Shown here one piece after another: positions 43,115 through 51,569 of a DNA stretch of 64,000 nucleotides. Source of the stretch: Streptomyces sp. NBC_00670 (GTDB lineage: Bacteria; Actinomycetota; Actinomycetes; Streptomycetales; Streptomycetaceae); contig NZ_CP109017.1 of NCBI RefSeq assembly GCF_036226765.1, forward strand, positions 6,387,001 through 6,451,000, written 5' to 3'. Positions within the stretch are counted from its first letter, which is position 1, and each line of letters begins with the position of its first letter. The position numbers and the translations under genes are program-made. The notes beneath the pieces were generated by a model. That model was not told the origin of the DNA. It saw only the letters and a list, made by a program, of their open reading frames with translations, and made no database searches.

Positions 43115-43180
43115 CGCGCTCCCACGGTGAATCCTCGGCTGCGCCGCGCGCGGGGGGAGTCGCACGGCGGAGCCGCCTGA

Positions 43181-43205
43181 GTACCCGGGGGAGCGGGAGC
43201 TGAAC
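43181..43205 (-). promoter_or_regulatory. sigmaB-like promoter of the catalase gene
   Basis: On the minus strand GTTC (43205-43202), 15 bases, GGGTAC (43186-43181). This fits GNNT-N14-16-GGGTAC, the form known for the Streptomyces general stress sigma factor. The predicted start near 43174 leaves a 60-base leader before ATG 43114. Confidence 0.6.
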
Positions 43206-43242
43206 TCGTGCGGACGGGTGAGGTTGGGGCGTCCTACGGGAA

Positions 43243-43272
43243 GGCCCCCTACGGCGCACGCCGCAGGGGGCC
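43243..43272 (-). terminator. Hairpin at the end of the DUF6098 gene
   Basis: GGCCCCCTACGGCG (43243-43256) pairs with CGCCGCAGGGGGCC (43259-43272) with one A-C mismatch. It spans the stop codon of the DUF6098 gene and sits upstream of the catalase promoter, so it could isolate the two genes. Confidence 0.65.
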
Positions 43273-43695
43273 CCAGTCGCCGCCCTGGCGGTCGACCGCC
43301 GTGCGAGCTTCCTTGATCACGCGTTCGTCTATCCAGCCGACCGGTTCCACGTCCCGCACCAGCGGCTCGTTGTCCGGGCCGCGCCCCAGCTCCTGGCCCC
43401 GCAGCACCCAGGGGCGCACGCCGGGGCCCTTCTCGCGGGGCAGATGGGAGTAGTCGTGGAGCCGGCGGGCCACCCACAGCTCCACCGGCCGGTCCTCCCA
43501 CCACGGCTCCACGCCGAGCGGATTGGCCGACAGACCGGGCATCCGCACGCCCGTCAGATCGTCCCTGCTGCCCTGCGCGCCCAGATCGGCGTGCGGGCCG
43601 TGCGACCAGCGGACGTACAGATCCGGTTCGCCCCGCACCAGGGCGCCCAGCTCGCCGAGCGTGTGCAGGACGGGCAGGGCGTCGTCAGTGCTCAT
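43249..43695 (-). CDS. DUF6098 family protein
   Basis: A 148-aa cytoplasmic protein with the pattern LYVRWSHGPHADLG, a stretch of SRDDLTGVRMPGLSANPLGV and WWEDRPVELWVARRLHDYSH, which I recognise as DUF6098. These proteins often lie with Dps and catalase genes in Streptomyces, suggesting a stress role. No catalytic motif is apparent, although conserved Trp, His and Arg might bind a ligand. It starts 24 bases after the DUF3140 gene, so the two are likely cotranscribed. Confidence 0.82.
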   Translation of the reverse strand: MSTDDALPVLHTLGELGALVRGEPDLYVRWSHGPHADLGAQGSRDDLTGVRMPGLSANPLGVEPWWEDRPVELWVARRLHDYSHLPREKGPGVRPWVLRGQELGRGPDNEPLVRDVEPVGWIDERVIKEARTAVDRQGGDWGPLRRAP

Positions 43696-43719
43696 CGGTG
43701 CTCGTCTGTTGCGCCGGGC

Positions 43720-44100
43720 TCATCGGGCCTGCGACCGGGACTCCGTCCGGTCCGGTTTGAGCGGGTCGTGGCCGAGGGACATCAGGCGGTGGCGCCGGGC
43801 CGTGTCCGCGTCGCTGTCGGCCCGCTCCGGCTCGGGCTCGTCGGCCCGGTCCTGCTCGGCGTTGACGGCGTCCACGACCTCGTACATCACGTCGATGTCG
43901 GCGTCGGTGAGGTCCGTGCGCCGCTTCTGCAGGATGGCCAGCACGTGCTGACCGGTCTCCGGGCCGGCCTGCTCGGGCAGTGGCTCGGTCTCCTCCCCGG
44001 CGTCCTGGACCCGCAGCCAGGCCGCCAGTTCCTGGGAGGTCATGTTCACCACGCGGTGGAACTCGTCCCACAGCGTGTCGAGTTCGAGGGCGTCCGTCAT
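43720..44100 (-). CDS. DUF3140 domain protein
   Basis: A 126-aa protein with the DUF3140 core LWDEFHRVVNMTSQELAAWL, then ILQKRRTDLTDADIDVMYEVV. DUF3140 proteins are described as small, acidic, perhaps DNA- or stress-related. The C-terminus is charged (EPEPERADSDAD). AAGGGG precedes the ATG. It is part of the block Dps - DUF3140 - DUF6098 - catalase on the minus strand, so a stress role is inferred. Function not known. Confidence 0.85.
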   Translation of the reverse strand: MTDALELDTLWDEFHRVVNMTSQELAAWLRVQDAGEETEPLPEQAGPETGQHVLAILQKRRTDLTDADIDVMYEVVDAVNAEQDRADEPEPERADSDADTARRHRLMSLGHDPLKPDRTESRSQAR

Positions 44101-44182
44101 GACGTACCCCTTCCGTGCGCGTATCCGGACGTGCCGCCGGCGGGCGCCGTCGTCGTCGCGGGCCCGCCGTGTTCCCGAGGGG

Positions 44183-44668
44183 TCAGCCCTCCTCGTGCGG
44201 GTAGTTCTCCGCGTCGAACATCCACCGCTGCTTCTCCAGATCGGCGGTGATCGCGATCAGCAGGTCCTGGGTGACCGGGTCCGGCTTGTCGGTGGCCTCG
44301 ATCCGCTCCCGCAGCCGCTTGATGGCGGCCTCCAGGGCGTCCACGATCACCTGGACGACATCGGTGTCGCGCACCCAGCCGACCTTCGGGCCGCCCAGGT
44401 TGAACGAGGCGGCGATGGTCTCGGGACGGCCGTCCGGCGGCACGCCGATCGCCGCGGCGCGCTCGGCCACGGTGTCGGAGTACGTACGGGCGGTGTCCAC
44501 GACCTCGTCGAGCTGGAGGTGGATCGAACGGAACCGGGGCCCGACGATGCTCCAGTGGGCCTGCTTGCCGACGAGCGAGAGGCCGAGCAGATCCACCAGC
44601 GTCTGCTGGAGGGCGTCCCCGGCCACTCGACGGGCCTCGTCGGGGAGCGTGCTCTTCACAACGGTCAT
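44183..44668 (-). CDS. dps: Dps-family ferritin-like DNA-binding protein
   Basis: A 161-aa Dps protein: ferroxidase-region KQAHWSIVGPRFRSIHLQLDE near residues 35-55 supplies the His, Asp and Glu ligands at the dimer interface, followed by VDTARTYSDTVAERAAAIG, the family signature. Dps stores iron and coats DNA, limiting Fenton damage, and fits with the neighbouring catalase. ATG 44668 follows AAGGAG. Its promoter should lie in the 186-base divergent gap shared with the TSUP gene. Confidence 0.94.
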   Translation of the reverse strand: MTVVKSTLPDEARRVAGDALQQTLVDLLGLSLVGKQAHWSIVGPRFRSIHLQLDEVVDTARTYSDTVAERAAAIGVPPDGRPETIAASFNLGGPKVGWVRDTDVVQVIVDALEAAIKRLRERIEATDKPDPVTQDLLIAITADLEKQRWMFDAENYPHEEG

Positions 44669-44854
44669 GCCGCGGTTCTCCTTAGTCTTGTCTCTCCTCG
44701 CGGGTTCTCGGGGCCCCGCGTCTCTTCCCCACGCTCACGCGGGTGCCCACGACCCCCCGTCGGAAACCCGGCCCGGACCGCCCGCACCGCCCAGGACCGA
44801 CAGGCGAGACGCTCCTTACCTCCCAGGTGGGGCGGGCATAGCATCGGTTCCCGC

Positions 44855-45628
44855 ATGGACACGATCTCGCTGACGCACATCTCCCCGTGGGGGTTCGCCG
44901 CGCTCGCCGCCGCGGCCCTCCTCGTCGGCTTCTCCAAGACCGCGGTGAGCGGCGCCAACACCGTCAGCCTGGCGGTCTTCGCGGCCGTGCTGCCGGCCCG
45001 CGCGTCGACCGGCGTACTGCTGCCCATCCTCATCGCCGGTGACGTCCTCGCCGTCCTCACCTACCGGCGGCACGCCCACTGGCCCACCCTGTGGCGGCTG
45101 TTCCCCGCGGTCGCGGTCGGCGTCGTCCTCGGCACCGGGTTCCTGGTGTGGGCAGACGACGGGGTCGTACGGGTGTCGATCGGCGCGATCCTGCTGCTGA
45201 TGGCGGCGGTCACGGTGTGGCGCCGGCGCACCGCCGCACACGAGAGCGACCCCGAGGCGGTGACCACCCGGAGCGGCCGTGTCAAGGCCCGCTCCTACGG
45301 CGTCCTCGGCGGTTTCACCACGATGGTCGCCAACGCGGGCGGCCCCGTGATGTCGCTTTACCTGCTCTCCGCGGGCTTCCGCAAGCTCGGCTTCCTGGGC
45401 ACCTCCGCGTTCTTCTTCCTCATCGTCAACGTCTCCAAGGTGCCGTTCAGCGCGGCTCTCGGCCTGATCGACGGCTCCTCGCTGCTGCTCGACGCGGCGC
45501 TCGTGGCGTTCGTGGTCCCGGGCGCCCTCCTCGGCAAGTGGGCCGTGCACCGCATCAACCAGCGCCTCTTCGAACGCCTCGTCATCGCGGCGACCGTCGT
45601 CGGAGGCATCCAGCTCCTCCTGCGGTGA
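44855..45628 (+). CDS. TSUP family (TauE/SafE-like) membrane permease
   Basis: A 257-aa integral membrane protein with about eight hydrophobic segments and two inverted repeats; the signature LLVGFSKTAVSGANTVSLAVFAA resembles TSUP members. The second half holds GGFTTMVANAGGPVMSLYLL, the matching repeat motif. Family members export sulfite, sulfoacetate or other anions. It diverges from the dps gene, and cobK starts 23 bases after its stop. Whether it moves a sulfur compound or cobalt-related ligand is not known. Confidence 0.88.
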   Translation: MDTISLTHISPWGFAALAAAALLVGFSKTAVSGANTVSLAVFAAVLPARASTGVLLPILIAGDVLAVLTYRRHAHWPTLWRLFPAVAVGVVLGTGFLVWADDGVVRVSIGAILLLMAAVTVWRRRTAAHESDPEAVTTRSGRVKARSYGVLGGFTTMVANAGGPVMSLYLLSAGFRKLGFLGTSAFFFLIVNVSKVPFSAALGLIDGSSLLLDAALVAFVVPGALLGKWAVHRINQRLFERLVIAATVVGGIQLLLR

Positions 45629-45651
45629 GCCCGGCACGTACGCTCACCGGC

Positions 45652-46401
45652 ATGTCCCCGCACGTCCTGATCCTCGGCGGCACCACAGAGGCCCGGCACC
45701 TCGCCGCCGCGCTCTCCGCCCGCCCCGGCGTACGGGTGACCACTTCCCTCGCCGGCCGCGTCGCCCGCCCCGGCGCACTCCCCGGCGAGGTACGCATCGG
45801 CGGCTTCGGCGGCGCCGAGGGGCTCGCCGACTGGCTGCGCGCCCACGCCGTCGACGCCCTGGTCGACGCCACCCATCCCTTCGCCGAGCGCATCACCGCC
45901 CACGCGGCCCGGGCCGCCGCGGCGACCGGCGTCCCGGCGGTGTTCCTGCGCCGCCCCGGCTTCACCCCCACCACCCCGGACGCCCACTGGACCCCGGTCC
46001 CGTCCCTGACCGCCGCGGCCGAGACCCTGGCCGGGCTCGACCCCCGCCGGATCCTCCTCACCACCGGCCGCCTGGGCCTGGCGGCGTTCGCCGCACTGGA
46101 CCACCACGAGTTCGTCGTACGTTCGGTGGAACCCCCGGATCCTCCACTGCCGGCCCACACGGAGGTACTCCTCGCCCGGGGCCCCTTCACCCTCGACGAC
46201 GAGCTGACCCTCCTCCGCCACCACGCCATCCAGCTCCTGGTGACGAAGGACAGCGGCGGCAGGGCGACGGTCCCGAAACTCACGGCGGCCCACCGACTGG
46301 ACGTTCCGGTCGTGCTCGTCCAACGCCCTCCGCTGCCGGAGGGGGTTACGGCGGTGGGGGATGTGCCGGGTGCGTTGCGAAGCCTGGGCCTGGCTGAGTA
46401 G
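45652..46401 (+). CDS. cobK: Precorrin-6A reductase
   Basis: A 249-aa NADPH enzyme that reduces precorrin-6A to dihydro-form (precorrin-6B) in cobalamin synthesis. The N-terminal VLILGGTTEARHLAAAL motif, VDATHPFAERITAHA and RPGF, and the C-terminal VTKDSGGRATVPK are characteristic of CobK/CbiJ. It starts just after the TSUP gene. The paired enzyme cobF lies 2.5 kb away, on the other strand, beyond an MFS gene. Confidence 0.93.
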   Translation: MSPHVLILGGTTEARHLAAALSARPGVRVTTSLAGRVARPGALPGEVRIGGFGGAEGLADWLRAHAVDALVDATHPFAERITAHAARAAAATGVPAVFLRRPGFTPTTPDAHWTPVPSLTAAAETLAGLDPRRILLTTGRLGLAAFAALDHHEFVVRSVEPPDPPLPAHTEVLLARGPFTLDDELTLLRHHAIQLLVTKDSGGRATVPKLTAAHRLDVPVVLVQRPPLPEGVTAVGDVPGALRSLGLAE

Positions 46402-46455
46402 GGGCCCGGGGCTGTGTCGATCTGCGGCTCCGCCGCGTGGGCGCGACAAGCCACA
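46401..46455 (+). repeat. Dispersed repeat fragment after cobK
   Basis: GGGGCCCGGGGCTGTGTCGA then TCTGCGGCTCCGCCGCGTGG matches the front of the copy at 19622 with few changes. It lies between convergent cobK and MFS genes. The remaining 75 bases up to 46530 carry no identifiable feature. Confidence 0.65.
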
Positions 46456-46530
46456 ACGCACCCCGCACTCGCCCAAAAACGCATCCTCCCGAGCTCTTGG
46501 GCGCAGCCCACACCCCGGGCCCCGCCCGAC

Positions 46531-48606
46531 TCAGCCCCGCGCAGGCGCCCCCTCCGCCAGCCGGGACGGCAGGTCATGCGCGAGATCCTCCGCCAGCACC
46601 CGCTTCGCGATCCCGTCCACCGCCGCCCTCAACTCCGCATCCGACGCCCGCCCCACATCCCGCTCCACCCGGTCCGCCAGCCACCGTCCCCACGCCGCCG
46701 TGATCAGCCGCGCCTCCCGTTCGCCCGCCTCCGTGTGGGAGTACAGCGTGCCGTCCCGGGTCAGATACCCCTCCGCCACCATCCGGTCGAACACCGGCAG
46801 CAGCACCTCCGGCGGCACCCGCCGTCCGGCCGCCAGCAGCCCCAGGCTCGCGTGCCCCACCAGCCGGGTGAACAGTTCGACCTGCATCACCGCCCACGCC
46901 CCGGCCACGTCCAGCCGGGTCTCGGACTCCCGGACGATCCGCCGGGCCGTGGCCCGTTCCGTACTGCCGAGAATCTTCGCGACGGCTCGTTCGAGCTGGA
47001 GCCGCGAGTCCGCGCTGCTCGGCGACGCGAACCCCTCGCCGAGGTCCGAGGACCCGGCCCGCGCGCTGTCCCGCAGCCGTACCTGCCGCAGGCACAGCGC
47101 GACGACGAAGCCGAGCAGCGCGACCGGCACGGTCCACAGGAACACCGTCTGCAAGGTGTCGGCGTACGCGTTCACGATCGGCGACGCCGCCGCGGGCGGC
47201 AGGGAGTGCACCCCCTCCGGGCTCTGCGCGGCCCGGGCCAGCGTCGCCGGGTCCGCGGCGCCCGTCCGGGCCGCGGCCGCGACCCCGTCCGTCAGGTTCG
47301 GCGTCAGCGAGTTGGCGTAGATCGTGCCGAACACCGCCGTGCCGAACGAGCTGCCCAGCGTGCGGAAGAAGGTGACGCCGGAGGTCGCGGTGCCGAGGTC
47401 GGCGTAGTCCACGGTGTTCTGCACGGCGATCGTCAGCACCTGCATCGACAGCCCGATGCCGGTGCCGAGCACGAACATGTACAGCGACTCCAGCCATACG
47501 CCGCTGTCCGGGCCCATGCGCGACATCAGAAACAGCCCGAGCGCCATCACCAGCGAGCCGACGATCGGAAAGTACCGGTAGTGACCGGTCCGGCTCACCA
47601 CGTTGCCGCTCGCGACCGAGGCGATCAGCAGACCGATCACCATGGGCAGCGTGCGCACGCCGGAGATCGTCGCCGAGTCGCCGTCCACATACTGCAGATA
47701 CGTCGGCAGATAGGTGAGCGCGCCGAGCATCGCGAAACCGACGATGAAGCTCAGGATCGAACAGACGGCGAACACCGGCGTACCGAACAGCCGCATCGGC
47801 AGCATCGGCTCGGTGGCCCGCGTCTCCGCCCAGCAGAACAGCACCAGACCGGCCGCGCCCAGCGCGAACAGGCCGATGATCACCCCGGAGCCCCACGGGT
47901 ACTGGTTGCCGCCCCAGCTCGTCGCCAGGATCAGCGCGCTCGCGCCGATCGCGACCAGGGCGATGCCCAGGTAGTCGATGCGCGGGCGGACCGCAGCCCG
48001 GACCCGGGGAATCGTGCGGGCCGCGGCGACCACCACGACGATCGCCACCGGCACGTTGACGTAGAACGCCCAGCGCCAGCTCAGGTGGTCGGTGAACAGG
48101 CCGCCGAGCAGCGGGCCGATCACCGTGGCCACGCCGAAGACGGCGCCGATCGCGCCCTGGTACTTGCCGCGCTCCCGCAGCGGGATGACGTCCGCGATCA
48201 GCGCCATCGCCGTCACCATCAGGCCGCCGGCGCCCACCCCCTGCATCGCCCGCCAGGCGATCAGCAGCGTCATGTTGGTGGCGAGGCCGCAGAGGAACGA
48301 GCCGGTGATGAAGACGACCGCGCTGAGCTGGAAGACGATCTTGCGGCCGAAGAGGTCGCCGAACTTGCCGACGAGGACGGTCGCGACGGTCTCCGCGAGC
48401 AGGTACGACGTGACGACCCACGACATGTGTGCGGCGCCGCCGAGGTCCGCGACGATCGTGGGCAGCGCGGTGCCGACGATGGTCTGGTCGAGGGCGGCGA
48501 GGAGCATGCCGAGCATGATCGTGGCGAAGACGATGTTGCGGCGGCGGCGGTCCAGGACGGGGGGTTGCTGGGCGGGGGCGCGCGCGGTGTCCTCGGTCGT
48601 GGTCAC
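46531..48606 (-). CDS. DHA2-type MFS efflux transporter with C-terminal MarR-like domain
   Basis: A 691-aa protein. The first 510 residues are a 14-span EmrB/QacA-type drug/H+ antiporter, with motif A GKFGDLFGRKIVF near residue 80 and LDQTIVGTALPTIVADLG near residue 43. The last about 180 residues are soluble, with a MarR-like winged-helix pattern (LLPVFDRMVAEGYLTRDG, then LYSHTEAGEREARLIT). Such a cytosolic tail is rare in the general family. GTG 48606 is the most likely start, but it lacks a strong ribosome binding site. Substrate unknown. Confidence 0.88.
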   Translation of the reverse strand: MTTTEDTARAPAQQPPVLDRRRRNIVFATIMLGMLLAALDQTIVGTALPTIVADLGGAAHMSWVVTSYLLAETVATVLVGKFGDLFGRKIVFQLSAVVFITGSFLCGLATNMTLLIAWRAMQGVGAGGLMVTAMALIADVIPLRERGKYQGAIGAVFGVATVIGPLLGGLFTDHLSWRWAFYVNVPVAIVVVVAAARTIPRVRAAVRPRIDYLGIALVAIGASALILATSWGGNQYPWGSGVIIGLFALGAAGLVLFCWAETRATEPMLPMRLFGTPVFAVCSILSFIVGFAMLGALTYLPTYLQYVDGDSATISGVRTLPMVIGLLIASVASGNVVSRTGHYRYFPIVGSLVMALGLFLMSRMGPDSGVWLESLYMFVLGTGIGLSMQVLTIAVQNTVDYADLGTATSGVTFFRTLGSSFGTAVFGTIYANSLTPNLTDGVAAAARTGAADPATLARAAQSPEGVHSLPPAAASPIVNAYADTLQTVFLWTVPVALLGFVVALCLRQVRLRDSARAGSSDLGEGFASPSSADSRLQLERAVAKILGSTERATARRIVRESETRLDVAGAWAVMQVELFTRLVGHASLGLLAAGRRVPPEVLLPVFDRMVAEGYLTRDGTLYSHTEAGEREARLITAAWGRWLADRVERDVGRASDAELRAAVDGIAKRVLAEDLAHDLPSRLAEGAPARG

Positions 48607-48663
48607 GGGTTCACGATCACACCGGGGGTGTGGGGGCGCATGTGGGGGGTGTTCGACCGGGTG

Positions 48664-48798
48664 TTTTTTCGCCCCCGCCGCCCCTGCCCTTCCCATCCCC
48701 TCAAGGGGCTCCGCCCCTTGGACCCCGGCGCGGGGCTTCGCCCCGTTTCGCGCAGTTCCCCGCGCCCCTTCAGGGGCGCGGGGAACTGCGCGAGCAAC
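48664..48798. repeat. Dispersed GC-rich intergenic repeat, copy 5
   Basis: This is the best full-length form: T-run and CGCCCCCGCCGCCCCTGCCC, CAAGGGGCTCCGCCCCTTG, GCGGGGCTTCGCCCCG, and the final GCGCAGTTCCCCGCGCCCCT followed by its exact inverted partner ending GGGGAACTGCGC. It fills the gap between the MFS start and the cobF end. Confidence 0.85.
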
Positions 48799-48878
48799 CA
48801 CCAACCCACCCGCGCCCGCCAACGAACCGACCGCCCCCGAGCTCTTTCGCGCACGCGGAGGTAGGGCGTAGGGCGCCC

Positions 48879-49652
48879 TTAATTCCCCGGCCTCCTGCGG
48901 AGCAGATACGTGTCCATGATCCAACCCTTCCGCTCCCGCGCCTCCGCCCGCAGCCGTTCGATCTCGGGAGCCGTCTCCGTGATCGGACCCGACGCCAGGA
49001 TCTCGTCCGGCGTGCCGATGTACGCCCCCCAGTAGATGTCGAGGTCGTCGTCCTGCGCATGGCGCAGGAACGCCTGGTGCGCGTCGAGCATCACCACCAC
49101 GTCGTCCACCCCCTCCGGGAAGCCCTCCGCGAGGCGGCGGCCGGTGGTGATCTGGACCGGGCGGGCCACCCGGTTCAGGCCCGTGCGGTGCCGGGCGGCC
49201 AGTGCGGAGACGCTGCTGATGCCGGGGACGACGTCGTACGTGAACGTGACCTTCCCCCGCTCCAGCACCTCCTCCAGGATGCCCAGCGTGCTGTCGTACA
49301 GCGCGGGGTCGCCCCAGACCAGGAACGCCCCGCTCTCCTCCTCGCCGAGTTCCTCGGCGATCAGCCGCTCGTAGATGCCGGCGCGGGCGCTGCGCCAGTC
49401 GCCGACGGCGGGGGAGTAGGCGGCGCTGCCGGCCGTCCGGTCGCGCTCGGGGTCGCGGGCCTCGGCCACCCGGTACGTGCCCTCGGGCAGGTGCGCGTCG
49501 AGGATGTCGCGGCGCAGCCGTACGAGGTCCGACTTCACCTCGCCCTTGTCCAGGAGGAAGAACACGTCGGTGCTCCTCAGCGCCCTGACCGCTTGCAGGG
49601 TGAGCTGGTCGGGGTCGCCCGCGCCGATGCCGATGACATGAATCTCTCGCAC
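48879..49652 (-). CDS. cobF: Precorrin-6A synthase (deacetylating) CobF
   Basis: A 257-aa SAM-dependent methyltransferase of the tetrapyrrole methylase family. VIGIGAGDPDQLTLQAV near residue 5 is the family's N-terminal motif; FLVWGDPALYDS near residue 115 and VVPGISSVSALAAR near residue 140 are the SAM-binding loops. CobF methylates C-1 of precorrin-5 and releases acetate. GTG 49652 is used because the homologous N-terminus starts there; a longer frame from 49676 is possible. The stop is TAA, unusual in this G/C-rich genome. Confidence 0.93.
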   Translation of the reverse strand: MREIHVIGIGAGDPDQLTLQAVRALRSTDVFFLLDKGEVKSDLVRLRRDILDAHLPEGTYRVAEARDPERDRTAGSAAYSPAVGDWRSARAGIYERLIAEELGEEESGAFLVWGDPALYDSTLGILEEVLERGKVTFTYDVVPGISSVSALAARHRTGLNRVARPVQITTGRRLAEGFPEGVDDVVVMLDAHQAFLRHAQDDDLDIYWGAYIGTPDEILASGPITETAPEIERLRAEARERKGWIMDTYLLRRRPGN

Positions 49653-49733
49653 GTCCCCGAGTCTGCCGCACGCCACTGACCACGCGTGCGGCGGCTCCGT
49701 CCAAAGGCTCCGTGCGGCGCTCCGGGCGAGGGC

Positions 49734-50264
49734 TCAGCCCCGTGCGTCACCGCGCAGCCGAGGGGCCCGGGCCGCCGCGTCCACCGGCTCGCCGCCGCGC
49801 TCCACATCCGCCGCCAACTCCCGCGCCCAGGCGATCAGTCCGGGCAGGGCGAGACCGTGCGGGTCGCCCGCGCGCCCGTCCCCCGACCGCCACTCCGCCA
49901 CCGCCCCGGCGCCGCGCCGCAGCAGCCGGGCGCCGCCCGTCACGTTGCCGCGGGCCGCGTGCGTGAGGCCCACCGCGAGCTGTGCCAGCCCGCGCCACAG
50001 GCCGCGCTCCTCCTCGGAACCGGTCTTCCACGCGTCCTCGAAGACCTCGTGCGCGTGGAAGGGCCGGCCCGCGTCCAGCAGCTCCTGCGCCTGGGCCACC
50101 GACTCGGCCGGCTCCCGTACGACGCCCTCGGGCTGCCGGGGGACGCCCTCGGCGCCGTACGGCAGCGGCCGTCCCAGCCCGTCCCGTGGCCGCGCGTTCC
50201 GCGCCCGCCCCTCGGCGTCCCGGTCCCGACCGTCGTCCGTGCGTACTCCGGATGTCCCGCTCAT
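49734..50264 (-). CDS. DUF309 domain protein
   Basis: A 176-aa protein whose DUF309 motif lies at about residues 70-140: AQELLDAGRPFHAHEVFEDA, then WKTGSEEERGLWRGLAQLAV and GLTHAARGN. DUF309 proteins are small helical proteins with an H-x2-E pair; their function is not established. The N-terminal 60 residues are charged and variable. ATG 50264 is chosen, 99 bases short of the longest frame, which would run into the tRNA leader. It is divergent from the tRNA-Pro. Confidence 0.85.
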   Translation of the reverse strand: MSGTSGVRTDDGRDRDAEGRARNARPRDGLGRPLPYGAEGVPRQPEGVVREPAESVAQAQELLDAGRPFHAHEVFEDAWKTGSEEERGLWRGLAQLAVGLTHAARGNVTGGARLLRRGAGAVAEWRSGDGRAGDPHGLALPGLIAWARELAADVERGGEPVDAAARAPRLRGDARG

Positions 50265-50363
50265 GCCCCGATTGTCCCGCACGCCCACCTCCTGCGGGAC
50301 GGCGCCCGGTGTGGGGTAGAGTGCTCTACGCGCGAACGCGCGGTTCCACCGCACGGCGCGCAT

Positions 50364-50437
<74 letters not shown>

Positions 50438-50470
50438 CTCGTGAGAGTCGTCGGAAGCGATGACGTGCCG

Positions 50471-50504
50471 AGGGGCGGTTCCGGAGTGATCCGGGACCGC
50501 CCCT
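50471..50504. terminator. Terminator shared by tRNA-Pro copy 2 and the terpenoid operon
   Basis: AGGGGCGGTTCCGGA (50471-50485) pairs with TCCGGGACCGCCCCT (50490-50504), one G-T pair and a four-base loop. It lies 33 bases after the tRNA and three bases beyond the stop of the minus-strand sulfotransferase gene, so it can act in both directions. Confidence 0.85.
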
Positions 50505-50507
50505 CCG

Positions 50508-51518
50508 TCATGCGCGGGCCGCGTGCGCGGCCAGGGCCCGGGTGCCCGGGGCGCACGCCTCGCGCAGGGCGGTGCGCCGGTCGGGCGGGAGCGCGGCGGC
50601 GGTGCCGCGGCGGTCGGTGGTCAGCAGCCGGGTGGCCTCGGCCAGCCAGGCCGGGTCCGCCTCGATGCCCCAGAGACCGGCGAGCCGGGTCAGCTCGCCT
50701 GCGGGGGCGTCGAGGAGGTCCTCGTAGGCGAGCGCGGTGTGCGTGCCGGTGGGGAGGGCGTCGAGCTGCGCCAGACCCTCGGTGATCGCCTCCGACCACA
50801 GGGTGCCGAACCGTTCCACCGGGACCCGCCCGGACAGTGCCTCCGTGAGCGGGCGGCTCTCGTCGGAGAGCAGCCGGCCCACCTGGGCGGCGGCCTTCTC
50901 GGGGCCCAGTTCCCCGGCCAGGTCGGCCATCAGCCGGACGAACCGGAACCCCGGATGCCGGCTCATCGAGACCGCGCAGTCCGGACCGTCCCGGTACAGA
51001 TGCAGGAAGTGCGCCTCGGGGAAGTGCCGGTGCAGCAGGGACACCCGGTTCAGCGAGTAGCCGGAGCGCTCCACGACCAGCCGTCCGCCGCACCGGGCGG
51101 CGAGCGCGGCGAACAGGGCGCGGTAGTGCCCGGCGACCGGCCCCCGCGGCCGCCCGGTGAGGGCCGGCCGCAGGGCGTCGAACAGCGCGTCCGGGTCGGG
51201 GGAGAGGTGCGGAAGTGTGGTGAGGGAGAGGGCCGGGATGCCGTCGGACGCGGTGAAGCGGCCCGGCATGTGCGGGTACAGGTGTTCGGGCAGCGGGGTG
51301 CCGTCGCGGATCAGCCGGTTCCCGAAGTGCGGCGGCTCGGCGAGCATCCGCCAGAACTCGGCGCCGTCCAGCGGCTCTTCGGGCAGTCCGCCGGGGTACA
51401 GGGCGGCGAACAGTTCGCTGAGGCTCAGCACCGACGGGTGGCGGCGCAGGATCTCCGACAGGGCCGTCGAGCCGCAGCGTCCGGTGCCCACGACGAAGAC
51501 GAGCGGGGGAGAGGTCAT
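50508..51518 (-). CDS. PAPS-dependent sulfotransferase family protein
   Basis: A 336-aa cytoplasmic enzyme. The PAPS 5'-phosphosulfate loop appears at the N-terminus as VVGTGRCGSTALSEIL (residues 9-24), and a 3'-phosphate-binding region around YRDGPDCAVSMSRHPG lies near residues 178-193. This matches sulfotransferases acting on small molecules. It is the last gene of the minus-strand terpenoid operon, 51 bases after tauD, so sulfation of the product is inferred. No membrane segment. ATG 51518 follows AGGAGCAG. Confidence 0.85.
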   Translation of the reverse strand: MTSPPLVFVVGTGRCGSTALSEILRRHPSVLSLSELFAALYPGGLPEEPLDGAEFWRMLAEPPHFGNRLIRDGTPLPEHLYPHMPGRFTASDGIPALSLTTLPHLSPDPDALFDALRPALTGRPRGPVAGHYRALFAALAARCGGRLVVERSGYSLNRVSLLHRHFPEAHFLHLYRDGPDCAVSMSRHPGFRFVRLMADLAGELGPEKAAAQVGRLLSDESRPLTEALSGRVPVERFGTLWSEAITEGLAQLDALPTGTHTALAYEDLLDAPAGELTRLAGLWGIEADPAWLAEATRLLTTDRRGTAAALPPDRRTALREACAPGTRALAAHAARA

Positions 51519-51569
51519 GGACTGCTCCTCGGGTCTCTCGGGCGGTTCGCGGACCGTTCCGGCCGCCGT

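Noticed and set aside
41000..43180. A 768-codon plus-strand frame opposite the catalase
   Set aside because: It is the antisense shadow of katE, whose frame has all catalase motifs.
44104..44109. GGGTAC box before the DUF3140 gene as a sigmaB -10
   Set aside because: It lies only four bases from the start codon and doubles as the ribosome binding site, with no matching -35 at the right distance.
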